Source of the DNA: Fimbriimonadaceae bacterium
GTDB lineage: Bacteria; Armatimonadota; Fimbriimonadia; Fimbriimonadales; Fimbriimonadaceae
Direction of reading: 5' to 3'
Length of the DNA: 64,000 bases
Assembly: GCA_019454145.1 (NCBI GenBank)
Contig: CP075366.1
Span: 785,564-849,563, forward strand
Of the stretch, positions 1 through 7,681 are shown piece by piece. Under the pieces are notes generated by a model. It searched no databases. It was given only the letters and a program-made list of their open reading frames with translations, and had not been told where the DNA came from. Within the stretch, counting starts at the first letter, position 1. Each line of letters opens with the position of its first letter. Made by a program: the position numbers and the translations under genes.

Positions 1-132
1 AACAGTTTGAACACGGCTGTTTTGTCGTGCCTTAACAAAGTTGGGAACGGCGATCGCTAGCAAAATGCCGATGATCAAAACAACAATCATGATTTCAACA
101 AGCGTGAAACCTGAATTCTTTCTACTCTTCAT
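1..132 (-). CDS. Type IV prepilin/pseudopilin, N-terminal part (cut by window edge)
   Basis: The minus strand encodes 44 residues before the window ends. They begin [20 protein letters not shown], a textbook class III prepilin leader. The short basic leader ends in Gly8, the mature protein starts with Phe9, Glu13 is the conserved +5 glutamate, and a hydrophobic helix of about 20 residues follows up to AIAVPNF. Prepilin peptidase PilD should cut and methylate it, and the product should assemble into a type IV pilus or type II secretion pseudopilus. A GGAGGA ribosome site lies 12 bases upstream of the ATG. The C-terminal domain is outside the window, so pilin and pseudopilin cannot be told apart. 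Confidence 0.9.
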   Translation of the reverse strand, partial: MKSRKNSGFTLVEIMIVVLIIGILLAIAVPNFVKARQNSRVQTV

Positions 133-305
133 AGTGTGCTCAAATCCTCCGGTTACAATGCACTTCACACAAGGCGAGCGAATGAACCGCTATCCCCTTC
201 TTTCCGTTCACGTGGATCAAAATAACTGATAAAAATACTGTAAATATTCAATCCGTTCTTCCCAGCTATGGCAACTTTGCACGTAAAGGAGTCGTCAGAA
301 TCAGC

Positions 306-1235
306 ATGAAAGTGCGTTGTCTCATTCCTGTCGTAGCGGCGTTTGCACTGCTCACTCCGGCGAGTGCCGATCCATTTCGACCAAGTGTTCGGCAACAAAT
401 AGACTTAGGAAAAGAAGCCGCAGCCCAAGTTCGGAAAGAAGAAAAGATTCTTCCAGATTCTGACCCTCGCGTCAAAGAACTCCGCCGTCTCGGAGCAATG
501 CTCGTTTCTCAAATTCCTGATAAGGAAAAAAAAGATAAACCGTTTGAATACACATTCGACGTGATTGATTCAAAAGAAATCAACGCATTCGCTTTACCTG
601 GTGGGCCGATCTTTTTCTACACTGGCCTTCTCGACAAAATGAAAACCGAGGATGAGGTAATTGGAATCCTGGGACACGAACTCACGCACATCCGAAACCA
701 ACACTGGGCCAGCCAATATGCTGACAATATGAAGCGGAAAGTTGGAATCTTGGTAGTTCTCACTATTCTTCAGGCGAACAGCGATATTTTGAATGCCACC
801 GATATGTTGGATAGCATTTTAGTTGGACTGCCATACAGCCGCAAGCACGAAACGGAGTCGGATAATGTTGGCTACGACATGATGACCAACGCTGGCTACA
901 ACCCGCGAGGAATGATTGATGTTTTCAAAATCATCATTGCCGAAAGCAAAGGTAGTAAGCCACCCGAAATTCTGAACTCTCACCCAGATACAGAGAAGCG
1001 AATTCAGAGCCTAGAACAAAGAATCAAGGCTGATAAGCGCAAGTTCCCCGCAATGCGACCGAGAAAAGTAACGACCTTCGTAACGGCTGCAGATGTCACT
1101 TGGAACGCTGGCTGGCCTAACCTTGGCTCGGGACAAAGTTCAAACTCTGCCCCTCTTCAGAAGGGAGGTTCCGGCTCACTGCTACAACGCTTGCTTGCCG
1201 AGCAACCTCGCCCGCAATGGTGCGGAACGCACTAG
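306..1235 (+). CDS. M48-family metallopeptidase, exported
   Basis: This is a zinc endopeptidase of family M48, probably periplasmic and used in envelope protein quality control, like BepA/LoiP. The first 21 residues are a signal peptide ending ASA. The zinc motif HELTH is at 124-128. The third ligand is a glutamate in the segment HETESD (181-186), as in the family's ExExxAD box. The peptidase domain ends near residue 250 and a Ser/Gly-rich tail of about 55 residues follows. An AAAGGAG site lies 14 bases before the ATG, which is rather far. The last 119 bases overlap the convergent mrp gene, so the tail and stop are less certain than the core. Confidence 0.88.
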   Translation: MKVRCLIPVVAAFALLTPASADPFRPSVRQQIDLGKEAAAQVRKEEKILPDSDPRVKELRRLGAMLVSQIPDKEKKDKPFEYTFDVIDSKEINAFALPGGPIFFYTGLLDKMKTEDEVIGILGHELTHIRNQHWASQYADNMKRKVGILVVLTILQANSDILNATDMLDSILVGLPYSRKHETESDNVGYDMMTNAGYNPRGMIDVFKIIIAESKGSKPPEILNSHPDTEKRIQSLEQRIKADKRKFPAMRPRKVTTFVTAADVTWNAGWPNLGSGQSSNSAPLQKGGSGSLLQRLLAEQPRPQWCGTH

Positions 1236-2211
1236 CCTGATCTCCTTCTGGCAAAGATTTCATCACAGGCACGCCGATATCCGATGAGTAGCTGATTTCC
1301 TGGCTCATCGGCACAGCACCGAGGTATGGAACCCCTAGCTCTTCGGCAAGTTCGTCGCCAGACTTTCCGGCAAATATCCGCATAGTTTCGCCGTTCGGCA
1401 GGATCATTGCTCCCATGTTTTCAAGAACTCCGAGAACAGGCGTATTCAGGCGGCGGAACAGGGACGCACAGCTTCCGGCAATATTTGCCGCAACGTTGTG
1501 AGGAGTAGTCACAATCACAACCCCGGTAAGCGGTACTTGCTGAGCCAACGTCATTGGCGCATCTCCCGTTCCAGGAGGAAGGTCAACGAGCAAGTAATCA
1601 AGTTGGCCCCATTTCACATCGTTCAGGAGTTGCTTGACGGTTCCCGCAACCATCGGCCCTCGCCAGAGTGGAGCTTGGCCTTCTTGGAGCAAATAGCCCA
1701 GGCTCATCATGGCGACACCAAACCTTTCGATCGGAATGATCTTGGAATCTTGAGTGAGTGGATACTGACCCAGAGTGCCCGTCATCATTGGGATGCTGGG
1801 GCCGTAGACGTCAGCATCCATTATTCCGACTCGTGCACCTTGTTCTGCAAGTGCAACAGCAAGGTTCACAGTAACCGTGCTCTTCCCTACTCCACCTTTT
1901 CCAGATGCAATAGCGATGATCTGTTTGACATTTGGCAATGTGTCGGCAGGGTTGGGTCGTTCACGCACTTGCGCCGTCATGGTGAGATCAACTTCGGTAA
2001 CTCCTTCAATTGAAGCAACTGCATCTCTAGCCTGCGCCTCTAGAATATCTTTGACCGGGCAAGCTGGGGTGGTGAGCTCTACAGTAAAACTCACTTTAGA
2101 GCCTTCGATCACCACATTTTTCACGAATCCCAGGCTCACAATATCGCGGTGAAGGTCAGGGTCTTCAACTGATTTGAGGGCTTCGAGGATTTGTGCTTCG
2201 GTGATTGCCAT
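1117..2211 (-). CDS. mrp: Mrp/ApbC family iron-sulfur cluster carrier ATPase
   Basis: This cytoplasmic P-loop ATPase carries and transfers Fe-S clusters to apo-proteins. An MIP18/DUF59 domain occupies residues 1-80 and includes the conserved TPACPVKD with Cys51. A deviant Walker A, GKGGVGKS, is at 104-111. The family signatures DADVYGPSIP and DLPPGTGD follow. The length of 364 residues is normal. The segment after ENMG, where most relatives carry a CPxC cluster-binding pair, reads MILPNGETM and has no cysteine. The gene is probably monocistronic. Its 3' end overlaps the M48 peptidase tail to tail by 119 bases, and the last 20 or so residues are poorly conserved in type. Confidence 0.92.
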   Translation of the reverse strand: MAITEAQILEALKSVEDPDLHRDIVSLGFVKNVVIEGSKVSFTVELTTPACPVKDILEAQARDAVASIEGVTEVDLTMTAQVRERPNPADTLPNVKQIIAIASGKGGVGKSTVTVNLAVALAEQGARVGIMDADVYGPSIPMMTGTLGQYPLTQDSKIIPIERFGVAMMSLGYLLQEGQAPLWRGPMVAGTVKQLLNDVKWGQLDYLLVDLPPGTGDAPMTLAQQVPLTGVVIVTTPHNVAANIAGSCASLFRRLNTPVLGVLENMGAMILPNGETMRIFAGKSGDELAEELGVPYLGAVPMSQEISYSSDIGVPVMKSLPEGDQASAFRTIAGEVARQASVVAVSRNLPSEEGQSLNFVPSQG

Positions 2212-2287
2212 GTCGCAGATGTAGGTTACCAGTCGGGTTCATTCGTCCCCAGGTTAGATCGTCTCAAGTGAAGTTTATTGCTTCACT

Positions 2288-2310
2288 AACACGGGTTGAA
2301 ACCCGTGCCA
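2288..2310 (+). repeat. Family A palindromic repeat, copy 1
   Basis: The core is CACGGGTTGAAACCCGTG followed by CCA. It is an 18-bp near-perfect palindrome with an asymmetric tail. The same unit recurs at 6848, 7468, 37648 (inverted), 38226, 41333 (inverted) and 41433 (inverted). Confidence 0.85.
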
Positions 2311-2349
2311 ATCTATTTGAGGGAGTTCAAGAAGGGAGTAGTCAGAATT

Positions 2350-2374
2350 TCCCTCCCCAATTCTGGGGAAGGCT
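2350..2374. repeat. Family B palindromic repeat, copy 1
   Basis: This is a CCCTCCCC-AATTCT-GGGGAAGG inverted repeat between mrp and the VOC gene. It is a diverged member of the CCCTCCCC/GGGGAGGG family seen at many intergenic sites in the window. Confidence 0.75.
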
Positions 2375-2400
2375 GAGAGGCGTTTATTTTCATAAACATA

Positions 2401-2889
2401 TCAAGGCTCAAGTTCAGATAGCAAGTCCTTTAGATCCAACGGATCGGAAACCATCGCCAGACCACCGTCTTCGGTTCTGGGCCATTCCGATTCTGGCTTA
2501 TCCCAGTAAAGCTCGATACCGTTACCATCTGGATCGCGTAAGTACAGTGCTTCGCTGACTCCGTGGTCTGCCGATCCATCTAATTGAATTCCTGCATTGT
2601 TCAACCGGTTGAGAGCATCTGCCAGTTCTTGGCGAGTGGGATAAAGAATCGCTACATGATAGAGGCCCGTCGTTCCGGGAGCAGGGGCTAAGCCACCTCT
2701 GCTTTCCCAAGTGTTTAATCCAATATGGTGGTGATAACCGCCCGCGCTCACAAACGCCGCGCCACGTCCATACCGCTGGGTGAGTTCGAACCCGAGAACT
2801 CCAACATAAAACTGAAGCGCCTGTTCTAAATCAGCGACTTTGAGATGAACGTGGCCAATGCGAACACCAGGATGAATTGGTTTTGCCAT
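2401..2889 (-). CDS. VOC-family dioxygenase/glyoxalase-like protein (CatE-like)
   Basis: This 162-residue protein has two beta-alpha-beta-beta-beta modules of the vicinal oxygen chelate fold. Likely metal ligands are His15 in IGHVHLKVAD, the His of GLYHVAIL and the Glu of GIELYWD. This layout is typical of CatE-like extradiol dioxygenases and bleomycin-resistance/glyoxalase relatives. DPDGN before the last ligand is the usual family turn. The substrate cannot be read from sequence. The gene stands alone between repeats and a membrane-protein pair on the same strand. Confidence 0.85.
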   Translation of the reverse strand: MAKPIHPGVRIGHVHLKVADLEQALQFYVGVLGFELTQRYGRGAAFVSAGGYHHHIGLNTWESRGGLAPAPGTTGLYHVAILYPTRQELADALNRLNNAGIQLDGSADHGVSEALYLRDPDGNGIELYWDKPESEWPRTEDGGLAMVSDPLDLKDLLSELEP

Positions 2890-2936
2890 TTATTAGAAAT
2901 GACTCCCAAAGATTTGGACATTCGATATGCCTGTGA

Positions 2937-3338
2937 CTATCGACTTGCCCTTTGACGACGCCGTCTTGTTGCTCGCTTTCGACCAAAGTAGATTTCGATC
3001 AGCGGCTCACGTGACCAAAAGATAATCAAAGGAATTGCAAAGAAAATACACGAGCCCAGCCCCATAATTTGGTGAAAAAGATGTGCCCACCATCAGAATT
3101 TCGTCTTTGGTGCAGAAACAAGGATCCCACTTAACACGCCACCGCAGATCAAAGGGACTTGAAAAGTAAAGAGTAGCCAAGTGATTTGGCTCAAGAATTC
3201 GCCTTCCGACCTTAATAATTCACCATTGTCAATAACAAAAATATAGGCGCAGATTAGCAAAGTCAGTATTCCAAATTGAATACACGCCATGATCACACAA
3301 TAAAGGTGATTCCAAGAAAGAGTCACCTGTGGGTTCAT
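2937..3338 (-). pseudogene. Paralogue of the neighbouring membrane protein, interrupted by one TGA
   Basis: The first 81 codons (3338 to 3096) encode a hydrophobic protein starting MNPQVTLSWNHLYCVIM, then comes a TGA at 3095-3093. The same frame stays open for 51 more codons to a TAG at 2937-2939. The translation after TGA begins WWAHLFHQ and continues with a hydrophobic helix and a basic tail. This matches the upstream gene, where KAWWLAHLINH occupies the same position. The TGA stands exactly where the paralogue has its first Trp, so a TGG to TGA change is the simplest reading. Either the gene is inactivated, the product is truncated, or the base is a sequencing error. The start overlaps the upstream stop by 4 bases. 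Confidence 0.75.
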
Positions 3339-3769
3339 TCCGTTCCTTCATCGAACAAAGCCTGAACATCTTTGCGTAGCCACATCACCAACATGGGGAC
3401 GGCGATGGGAATGCAACAGCACTTAATAATTCCCGCCGCGTGGTTGATTAAATGAGCCAGCCACCAAGCCTTCGTTCGAGGAACAAACAGTAATCCGATA
3501 TTCATTCCCGCCATAAGCAAAGCATAGTAACCGATGAATTGATACAAAAATGCTATGTCACTTCGGGAGATATCGTAGCCGCTTTCCGCCATGCTTGATT
3601 TCACAAGGTCAATTGCCGTGGTTGCCGTAAAGCAAGCCGAGGCTAAGAGAACATAAAATATAACCATTGCCCAGCAATACGCTTTGTTCCAGGTAATGAC
3701 AGTTTCTGGCTTCATACCAAGCAGATTATGTACTGCGTGTGCCAAGCTATTTTCCTGATGGGTCGCCAC
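3335..3769 (-). CDS. Small multi-pass membrane protein of unknown function
   Basis: I do not recognise a named family. The 144-residue product has about three hydrophobic segments (near residues 32-55, 80-98 and 112-130), a Cys run KCCCIP, and the motif PRTKAWWLAHLINH between helices. A GTG start at 3769 has a GAGGGAG ribosome site just upstream. The internal ATG at 3715 (codon 19) matches where the downstream paralogue begins and could be the true start. It forms an overlapping pair with the interrupted copy at 2937-3338 and probably arose by tandem duplication. Confidence 0.7.
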   Translation of the reverse strand: MATHQENSLAHAVHNLLGMKPETVITWNKAYCWAMVIFYVLLASACFTATTAIDLVKSSMAESGYDISRSDIAFLYQFIGYYALLMAGMNIGLLFVPRTKAWWLAHLINHAAGIIKCCCIPIAVPMLVMWLRKDVQALFDEGTE

Positions 3770-3934
3770 TTGGCTCCCTCGCTTGCATGCCTGCTTGTTG
3801 GAATAGTTTGCCTGAGCCTAGTGATGTTTGATGTCGTCGCTGGCCCATCGGCAAAGCTATTACTTACCGTCGCTACGGTTGACTTCGTAGCGGCAATACT
3901 CATCCTTGTCTGGCCCGAGCGCAAAAAGGAATAA
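3758..3934 (+). CDS. Small two-helix membrane protein upstream of rqcH
   Basis: This is a 58-residue hypothetical protein with two hydrophobic stretches (LACLLVGIVCLSLVMFD and LLLTVATVDFVAAILILVW) and a basic end, PERKKE. An upstream ATG at 3728 would add 10 residues. It ends 21 bases before rqcH on the same strand, so it may be cotranscribed. It overlaps the 5' end of the opposite membrane gene by 12 bases (42 from the upstream ATG). There is no good ribosome site, which lowers confidence. Confidence 0.45.
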   Translation: MGRHLAPSLACLLVGIVCLSLVMFDVVAGPSAKLLLTVATVDFVAAILILVWPERKKE

Positions 3935-3955
3935 GGTTTACAATCTATTTCTGCC

Positions 3956-5563
3956 ATGGTGCGGCGAACCCCTTTTGATGCTATCTGCTTAGCGGCGGTT
4001 GTTCATGAACTCCAGCCGCTGGTTGGCGCACGCCTGCAGCGTATCGCCCAAACCGACGACCACACCCTCATCCTAGGTTTGTACCGAAGTCAAAACTCGG
4101 CCGAGAACGACCTCGCCGGAGAGAACCCTCTAGCGATTATCTGGCACCCAGAATTCGCCCGAATGCATTTATTGGCGAGGCGTCCATCGTCGCCGAAAAA
4201 TCCGACTTCGCTAACGATGACTCTGCGAAAGTTTGTGAGCGAAGGTCGAATCGCCTTTATCCGCCAACGTGGATTAGATCGGATTGTTGACATCGGAATC
4301 TCTGCACCGGAAGGAGATTTTCAGTTAGTGATCGAACTGATGGGCAGGCACAGCAACGTGATCCTAGTTGACAGCCATCGCAAAATCTTGGCCTGCGCGA
4401 AGCACGTTTCCCCGAAGCAATCCAAACGGCCAATCCGCCCGGGGATTGCCTATGATCCGCCGCCATTCGAGTCTAAGCCGTCGCTTTTAGAAATTGATTC
4501 GACAAGCGACCTGAAAGGAGTTGAGGGCGTTTCGCCATTCTTACGAGAACTTATAGGCGAGGAAATCAGCATTGAGCAGGTGCAGAGAGCGGTTAAAACC
4601 GGAGATTACGATCCACACTTTTCCCACGAATACGGGGCATATCCTTTTCCTTTTTCAGTGGACTCCATACCCCGAGTTTCGATGTCAATCGCGCTGGAAC
4701 AAGCCTTCGCATTACGCGAACAAGGCGACGAACTCAGAGCAAAGCAGACTTCCCTTTCAGCCCAACTTCAACGGGTGATTGATGCTCGTAACACGGCTCT
4801 CGCTGGAATTCAAGAAGCGATCGAACTCGCTGACCGGAGTCAAGAAATCCAGCAGCAAGGTGAACTCATTCTCGCTTATCAGGGACAAATTAGGATTGGC
4901 GATACCAAGCTTGATGCTTACGATTACGAAGGTAATCCGATTACGATTGCCCTTCTCCCGGATAAAACCCCAATCGAAAATGCCAATCGGTTGTTCAACC
5001 GTGCGAAACACGCGAAAGAGCGGCGCTCTGAAGTACTAAGCCAACAAATCCGACTTCAGCGCGATTTGAATGAAGGGCAATCCGTATTTGATCAACTCCA
5101 ATCGGCAACTACGCTCGACGAGATCGAGAACCTCCGCGAAGTCGCCCAGCAACACAAATGGCTACACGTCAGCGGTGCCCCAAAAGCCAAAGAAGATCGG
5201 CCATTTCAGGGATTTCCGATTCGTGAACTCCTCAGCCCAGGCGGATATCGCGTGCTTTACGGAACGACTGCCACGAGTAACGACTTTCTTACGAACAAGG
5301 TTGCCAAAGGCAACGACTGGTGGTTTCACGTTCGCGGTCAAACTTCCGCCCATGTTGTGCTCCTCACCCAGAACCAGCCGGAGAAAGTGCAGATGCCCGA
5401 TTTGGTATTTGCCGCCACGGTCAGCGTGAAAAACAGCGTCGCTAAGCATTCTTCGCACGTCCCAGTTGATTACACTCTCAAAAAATACGTTCGCAAACCC
5501 CGCGGCTCGGCCCCTGGTTTAGCGGTTTATGAACGAGAAAAAACGCTCCATGTCGATCCTTAA
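3956..5563 (+). CDS. rqcH: RqcH, NFACT-family ribosome quality-control factor
   Basis: This is the bacterial Rqc2/NEMF homologue (formerly annotated as fibronectin-binding protein A). It binds stalled 50S-peptidyl-tRNA and directs C-terminal alanine tailing. The NFACT-N domain covers roughly residues 1-240, with the DRIV segment near residue 104 and ELMGRHSNVILVD just after it. A helical coiled-coil middle (about 245-400) is rich in Glu, Gln and Arg. NFACT-R (about 420-520) carries NDWWFHVRGQTSAHVVLL. At 535 residues the length is normal. The 3' end overlaps the next gene's 5' region slightly. Confidence 0.95.
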   Translation: MVRRTPFDAICLAAVVHELQPLVGARLQRIAQTDDHTLILGLYRSQNSAENDLAGENPLAIIWHPEFARMHLLARRPSSPKNPTSLTMTLRKFVSEGRIAFIRQRGLDRIVDIGISAPEGDFQLVIELMGRHSNVILVDSHRKILACAKHVSPKQSKRPIRPGIAYDPPPFESKPSLLEIDSTSDLKGVEGVSPFLRELIGEEISIEQVQRAVKTGDYDPHFSHEYGAYPFPFSVDSIPRVSMSIALEQAFALREQGDELRAKQTSLSAQLQRVIDARNTALAGIQEAIELADRSQEIQQQGELILAYQGQIRIGDTKLDAYDYEGNPITIALLPDKTPIENANRLFNRAKHAKERRSEVLSQQIRLQRDLNEGQSVFDQLQSATTLDEIENLREVAQQHKWLHVSGAPKAKEDRPFQGFPIRELLSPGGYRVLYGTTATSNDFLTNKVAKGNDWWFHVRGQTSAHVVLLTQNQPEKVQMPDLVFAATVSVKNSVAKHSSHVPVDYTLKKYVRKPRGSAPGLAVYEREKTLHVDP

Positions 5564-6242
5564 CCTGCTGCCTTTTTGGAAAGTTGACCGCGACCTTCTG
5601 CGGTTTATCCATGTGGATCTGCACCGAGATTGGCTAGATCGAATCATGTTGCTGTTCACCTACACAGGTGACGGTCATATCCAGATTCCAGTTCTGATCG
5701 GCCTGTGCGCTCTTAAAAAGACACGCAAAATTGGGCTCGCCTTGCTCGCAGCATTTGTGGTTTGCGGAGGAATTCGGTTGCTACTCCGAGATATTTTTGA
5801 ACGTCAGCGACCAACTAACTACGATTTTGTGAACCCGGTTAGCTGGCCCGGCGGGCTTCCCGGTTGGTGGGGAGAAACATTTGATGTCATCCCTTATGGC
5901 GACAGCAGTTTCCCCAGTGGGCACTCCACCACTTCATTCGCGATGGCGCTGATGCTGGCTTGGATGCTGTACAAAACAAAATACACGTGGGTAGGTTATG
6001 TTGCGTTCGCATGGGCGTTCATGGTCGGGTTCTCGCGTGTCTATATTGGCGTTCACTACCCTGCCGATGTTCTTTCTGCCCTTGCGCTTGCGGTCATTAT
6101 CACCAGTGCATTAAGAATGCTCTGGGAATCACGCGGATGGATCGCCGAAGAGCTTCATTTGGGCGAAGAATTAGAAGAACTTGAAGAAACCGTCGAGGAC
6201 ATTATCGAAGAAAATCCTCAATCTTCGTGTTCAAATAGCTGA
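5550..6242 (+). CDS. PAP2-superfamily membrane phosphatase
   Basis: This integral membrane phosphatase acts on lipid or polyprenyl phosphates such as undecaprenyl diphosphate or phosphatidate. Motif C1 appears as RDIFERQRP (Arg replacing the usual first Lys, then six residues and RP). C2 is SFPSGHST and C3 is SRVYIGVHYPAD, so the catalytic His pair and Asp are present. About five hydrophobic segments are visible, and the end is strongly acidic (EELEELEETVEDIIEEN). I chose the ATG at 5550. An in-frame ATG at 5529 lies inside rqcH. The 3' end overlaps the opposite gene by 25 bases. Confidence 0.88.
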   Translation: MSILNLLPFWKVDRDLLRFIHVDLHRDWLDRIMLLFTYTGDGHIQIPVLIGLCALKKTRKIGLALLAAFVVCGGIRLLLRDIFERQRPTNYDFVNPVSWPGGLPGWWGETFDVIPYGDSSFPSGHSTTSFAMALMLAWMLYKTKYTWVGYVAFAWAFMVGFSRVYIGVHYPADVLSALALAVIITSALRMLWESRGWIAEELHLGEELEELEETVEDIIEENPQSSCSNS

Positions 6243-6769
6243 AGTCCCATGCTTTCTGTGACTTCAACCGTCACTACTTCGCTAGTCCAGCCGACGGGTA
6301 ATCCGTCAATCAGTTCGACATCGTCCACTTCCATCGGCATCGCCAAAGCGGCTTGATGAATCGTGCGTCGGTACCACTTCTGCCCCGGTTCTAGAACCCA
6401 ATCAGGCGGATATTCTGGATTCAAAAAGTAAGCCGGGTCAAACGCCTCCCAACCATTTTCTGCGTACCGTTCCACCCACACTGCGGCAAGAATTCCCCCC
6501 TTGAGTTCGTGGACAATCCGGGTCATCGGGGTCATCAACCAGCGCATGCACCAAGCGGCTTCTTCAGGATCATCGAAATGCGTGTGCCATCTCTCAGCGG
6601 AAATCATCAGCTCGTCGCCTTGATCGTAAAGCGTTGCCTCAAACCCCTGGTGTGGCTTGACGAGAATCGAACTGGCTCGTTGCTCCCAAGCGATTGCATC
6701 CTCACCTGTTTCTTTTAGAAGTTCCACAGTGATCGCCATCGCCGCCTGCCCGAGAGTCATTTCTTGCAC
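6218..6769 (-). CDS. Hypothetical acidic cytoplasmic protein
   Basis: I do not recognise this 183-residue protein. It has no signal peptide or membrane helix and is rich in Glu, Asp and Trp. Notable segments are ERWHTHFDDPEEAAWCMRWL and AENGWEAFDPAYFLNPEYPP. The composition and even codon use fit a real soluble protein. It converges on the PAP2 gene with a 25-base overlap and is followed upstream by two palindromic repeats. Confidence 0.7.
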   Translation of the reverse strand: MQEMTLGQAAMAITVELLKETGEDAIAWEQRASSILVKPHQGFEATLYDQGDELMISAERWHTHFDDPEEAAWCMRWLMTPMTRIVHELKGGILAAVWVERYAENGWEAFDPAYFLNPEYPPDWVLEPGQKWYRRTIHQAALAMPMEVDDVELIDGLPVGWTSEVVTVEVTESMGLQLFEHED

Positions 6770-6795
6770 GGGATGATTATGAAGGTTTCTAAAAC

Positions 6796-6837
6796 TAGCC
6801 CCCTCTCCGTTTTAATAGAGAGGGGTTAGGGGTGAGG
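6796..6837 (+). repeat. Family B palindromic repeat with G-rich tail
   Basis: This is the inverted repeat CCCCTCTCC...AGAGAGGGG followed by the tail TTAGGGGTGAGG. The same arrangement recurs at 20931, 33244 and 39627. Confidence 0.85.
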
Positions 6838-6845
6838 TTCTTATA

Positions 6846-6870
6846 TACACGGGTTGAAACCCGTGCCACC
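6846..6870 (+). repeat. Family A palindromic repeat, copy 2
   Basis: CACGGGTTGAAACCCGTG is at 6848-6865 and is followed by CCACCC. It is identical to copy 1 and lies 8 bases after a family B unit, so the two families are neighbours here. Confidence 0.88.
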
Positions 6871-6885
6871 CAATTTTAAGAGTTA

Positions 6886-7257
6886 TCAATAAGTTTCAAG
6901 AATCGCTAGAAGTTCTTCCCGGCCAGAAACCTTGGCGCGCACGCGAACTGGCGCGTTCATTAACCATCCGTCCACCAGCAAGCCCTTAAGCTGGTTCAGA
7001 GAAATTGCATCTAAATGAACCAACATTGCCGGGTGCCCTTCGTAGTGCGGAGTCTGAAAATACTTTTCTGGCTCGGCGGCGATAAATGCCATTTTCTCTT
7101 CTACGCTGTGCCGACCCACCATCAAGGCGTACGGTTGTTGACGAATCCGAGCGAACATTTTGCCTTTCACGCGAAAACTTGGAGAACGTTCATAGGGGCG
7201 TTCTTCAGTTTCCGGTAAAGCAAGGCATATTCTGCGGACATCGTCTTCGGTTGCCAT
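6886..7257 (-). CDS. MmcQ/YjbR-family protein
   Basis: This 123-residue protein belongs to the MmcQ/YjbR (CyaY-like fold) family, often annotated as DNA-binding. Visible family marks are the N-terminal RRICLALPETEERP, the strand pair FRVKGKMFARI, and the C-terminal WLMNAPVRVRAKVSGREELL. The length is typical. Its biochemical role is unknown across the family. The gene is flanked on both sides by repeat clusters. Confidence 0.85.
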   Translation of the reverse strand: MATEDDVRRICLALPETEERPYERSPSFRVKGKMFARIRQQPYALMVGRHSVEEKMAFIAAEPEKYFQTPHYEGHPAMLVHLDAISLNQLKGLLVDGWLMNAPVRVRAKVSGREELLAILETY

Positions 7258-7287
7258 GGACTATTTTGAATTTAACCCTCTGATTAT

Positions 7288-7670
7288 TAATAAGTGCGTT
7301 AAAACCAGTGCCGTACAAGATAAACCATATTCCCGCCCCAAGGATTGGGGAGGGTGGCCCGAGAATCGGGTCGGGAGGGGTTGATTAGAAGATTTTGTAA
7401 GTAACAACCCCTCTCTCAATCTCCCCCCAACCATGGAGGGAGAAGCGAAGCCGAAAACTTTTGTATACACGAGCCGAAACCCGTGCCACTCAAGACTCAA
7501 CACTTTCCCTCCCCGAGATCGGGGAGGGTTAGGGTGGGGTTGATGCAACTGTTGAACCTCTCCTTCCCCAGGTTTACTGATGGAATTCAGCTTCCCTACC
7601 TTTGACTTTCAAAGGTAGGGGAACCCACAAGTAAAAATTCCCTCCCAATTCTGGGAGGGCTAGGAAGGCT
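7288..7670. repeat. Intergenic cluster of degenerate family A and B repeats
   Basis: The 424 bases between the YjbR gene and hpd hold no convincing gene. They contain a degenerate family A unit near 7293-7313, another (CACGAGCC...CCCGTG plus CCA) at 7468-7488, and several family B units (about 7333-7384, 7401-7443, 7503-7545 and 7641-7670). A separate palindrome at about 7597-7619 reads CTACCTTTG...CAAAGGTAG. An open frame of 95 codons here is made of repeat sequence and is not a gene. Confidence 0.8.
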
Positions 7671-7681
7671 TCTATCAGAAC

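Noticed and set aside
3093-3095. Genome-wide reassignment of TGA to tryptophan
   Set aside because: Several intact genes here end in TGA (for example 36428-36430 and 13-14 kb genes), so TGA is a normal stop. Only this site is odd.
7261-7548. A 95-codon minus-strand open frame
   Set aside because: It is built from family A and B repeat sequence, rich in Pro/Ser/Arg, and has no family or ribosome site.
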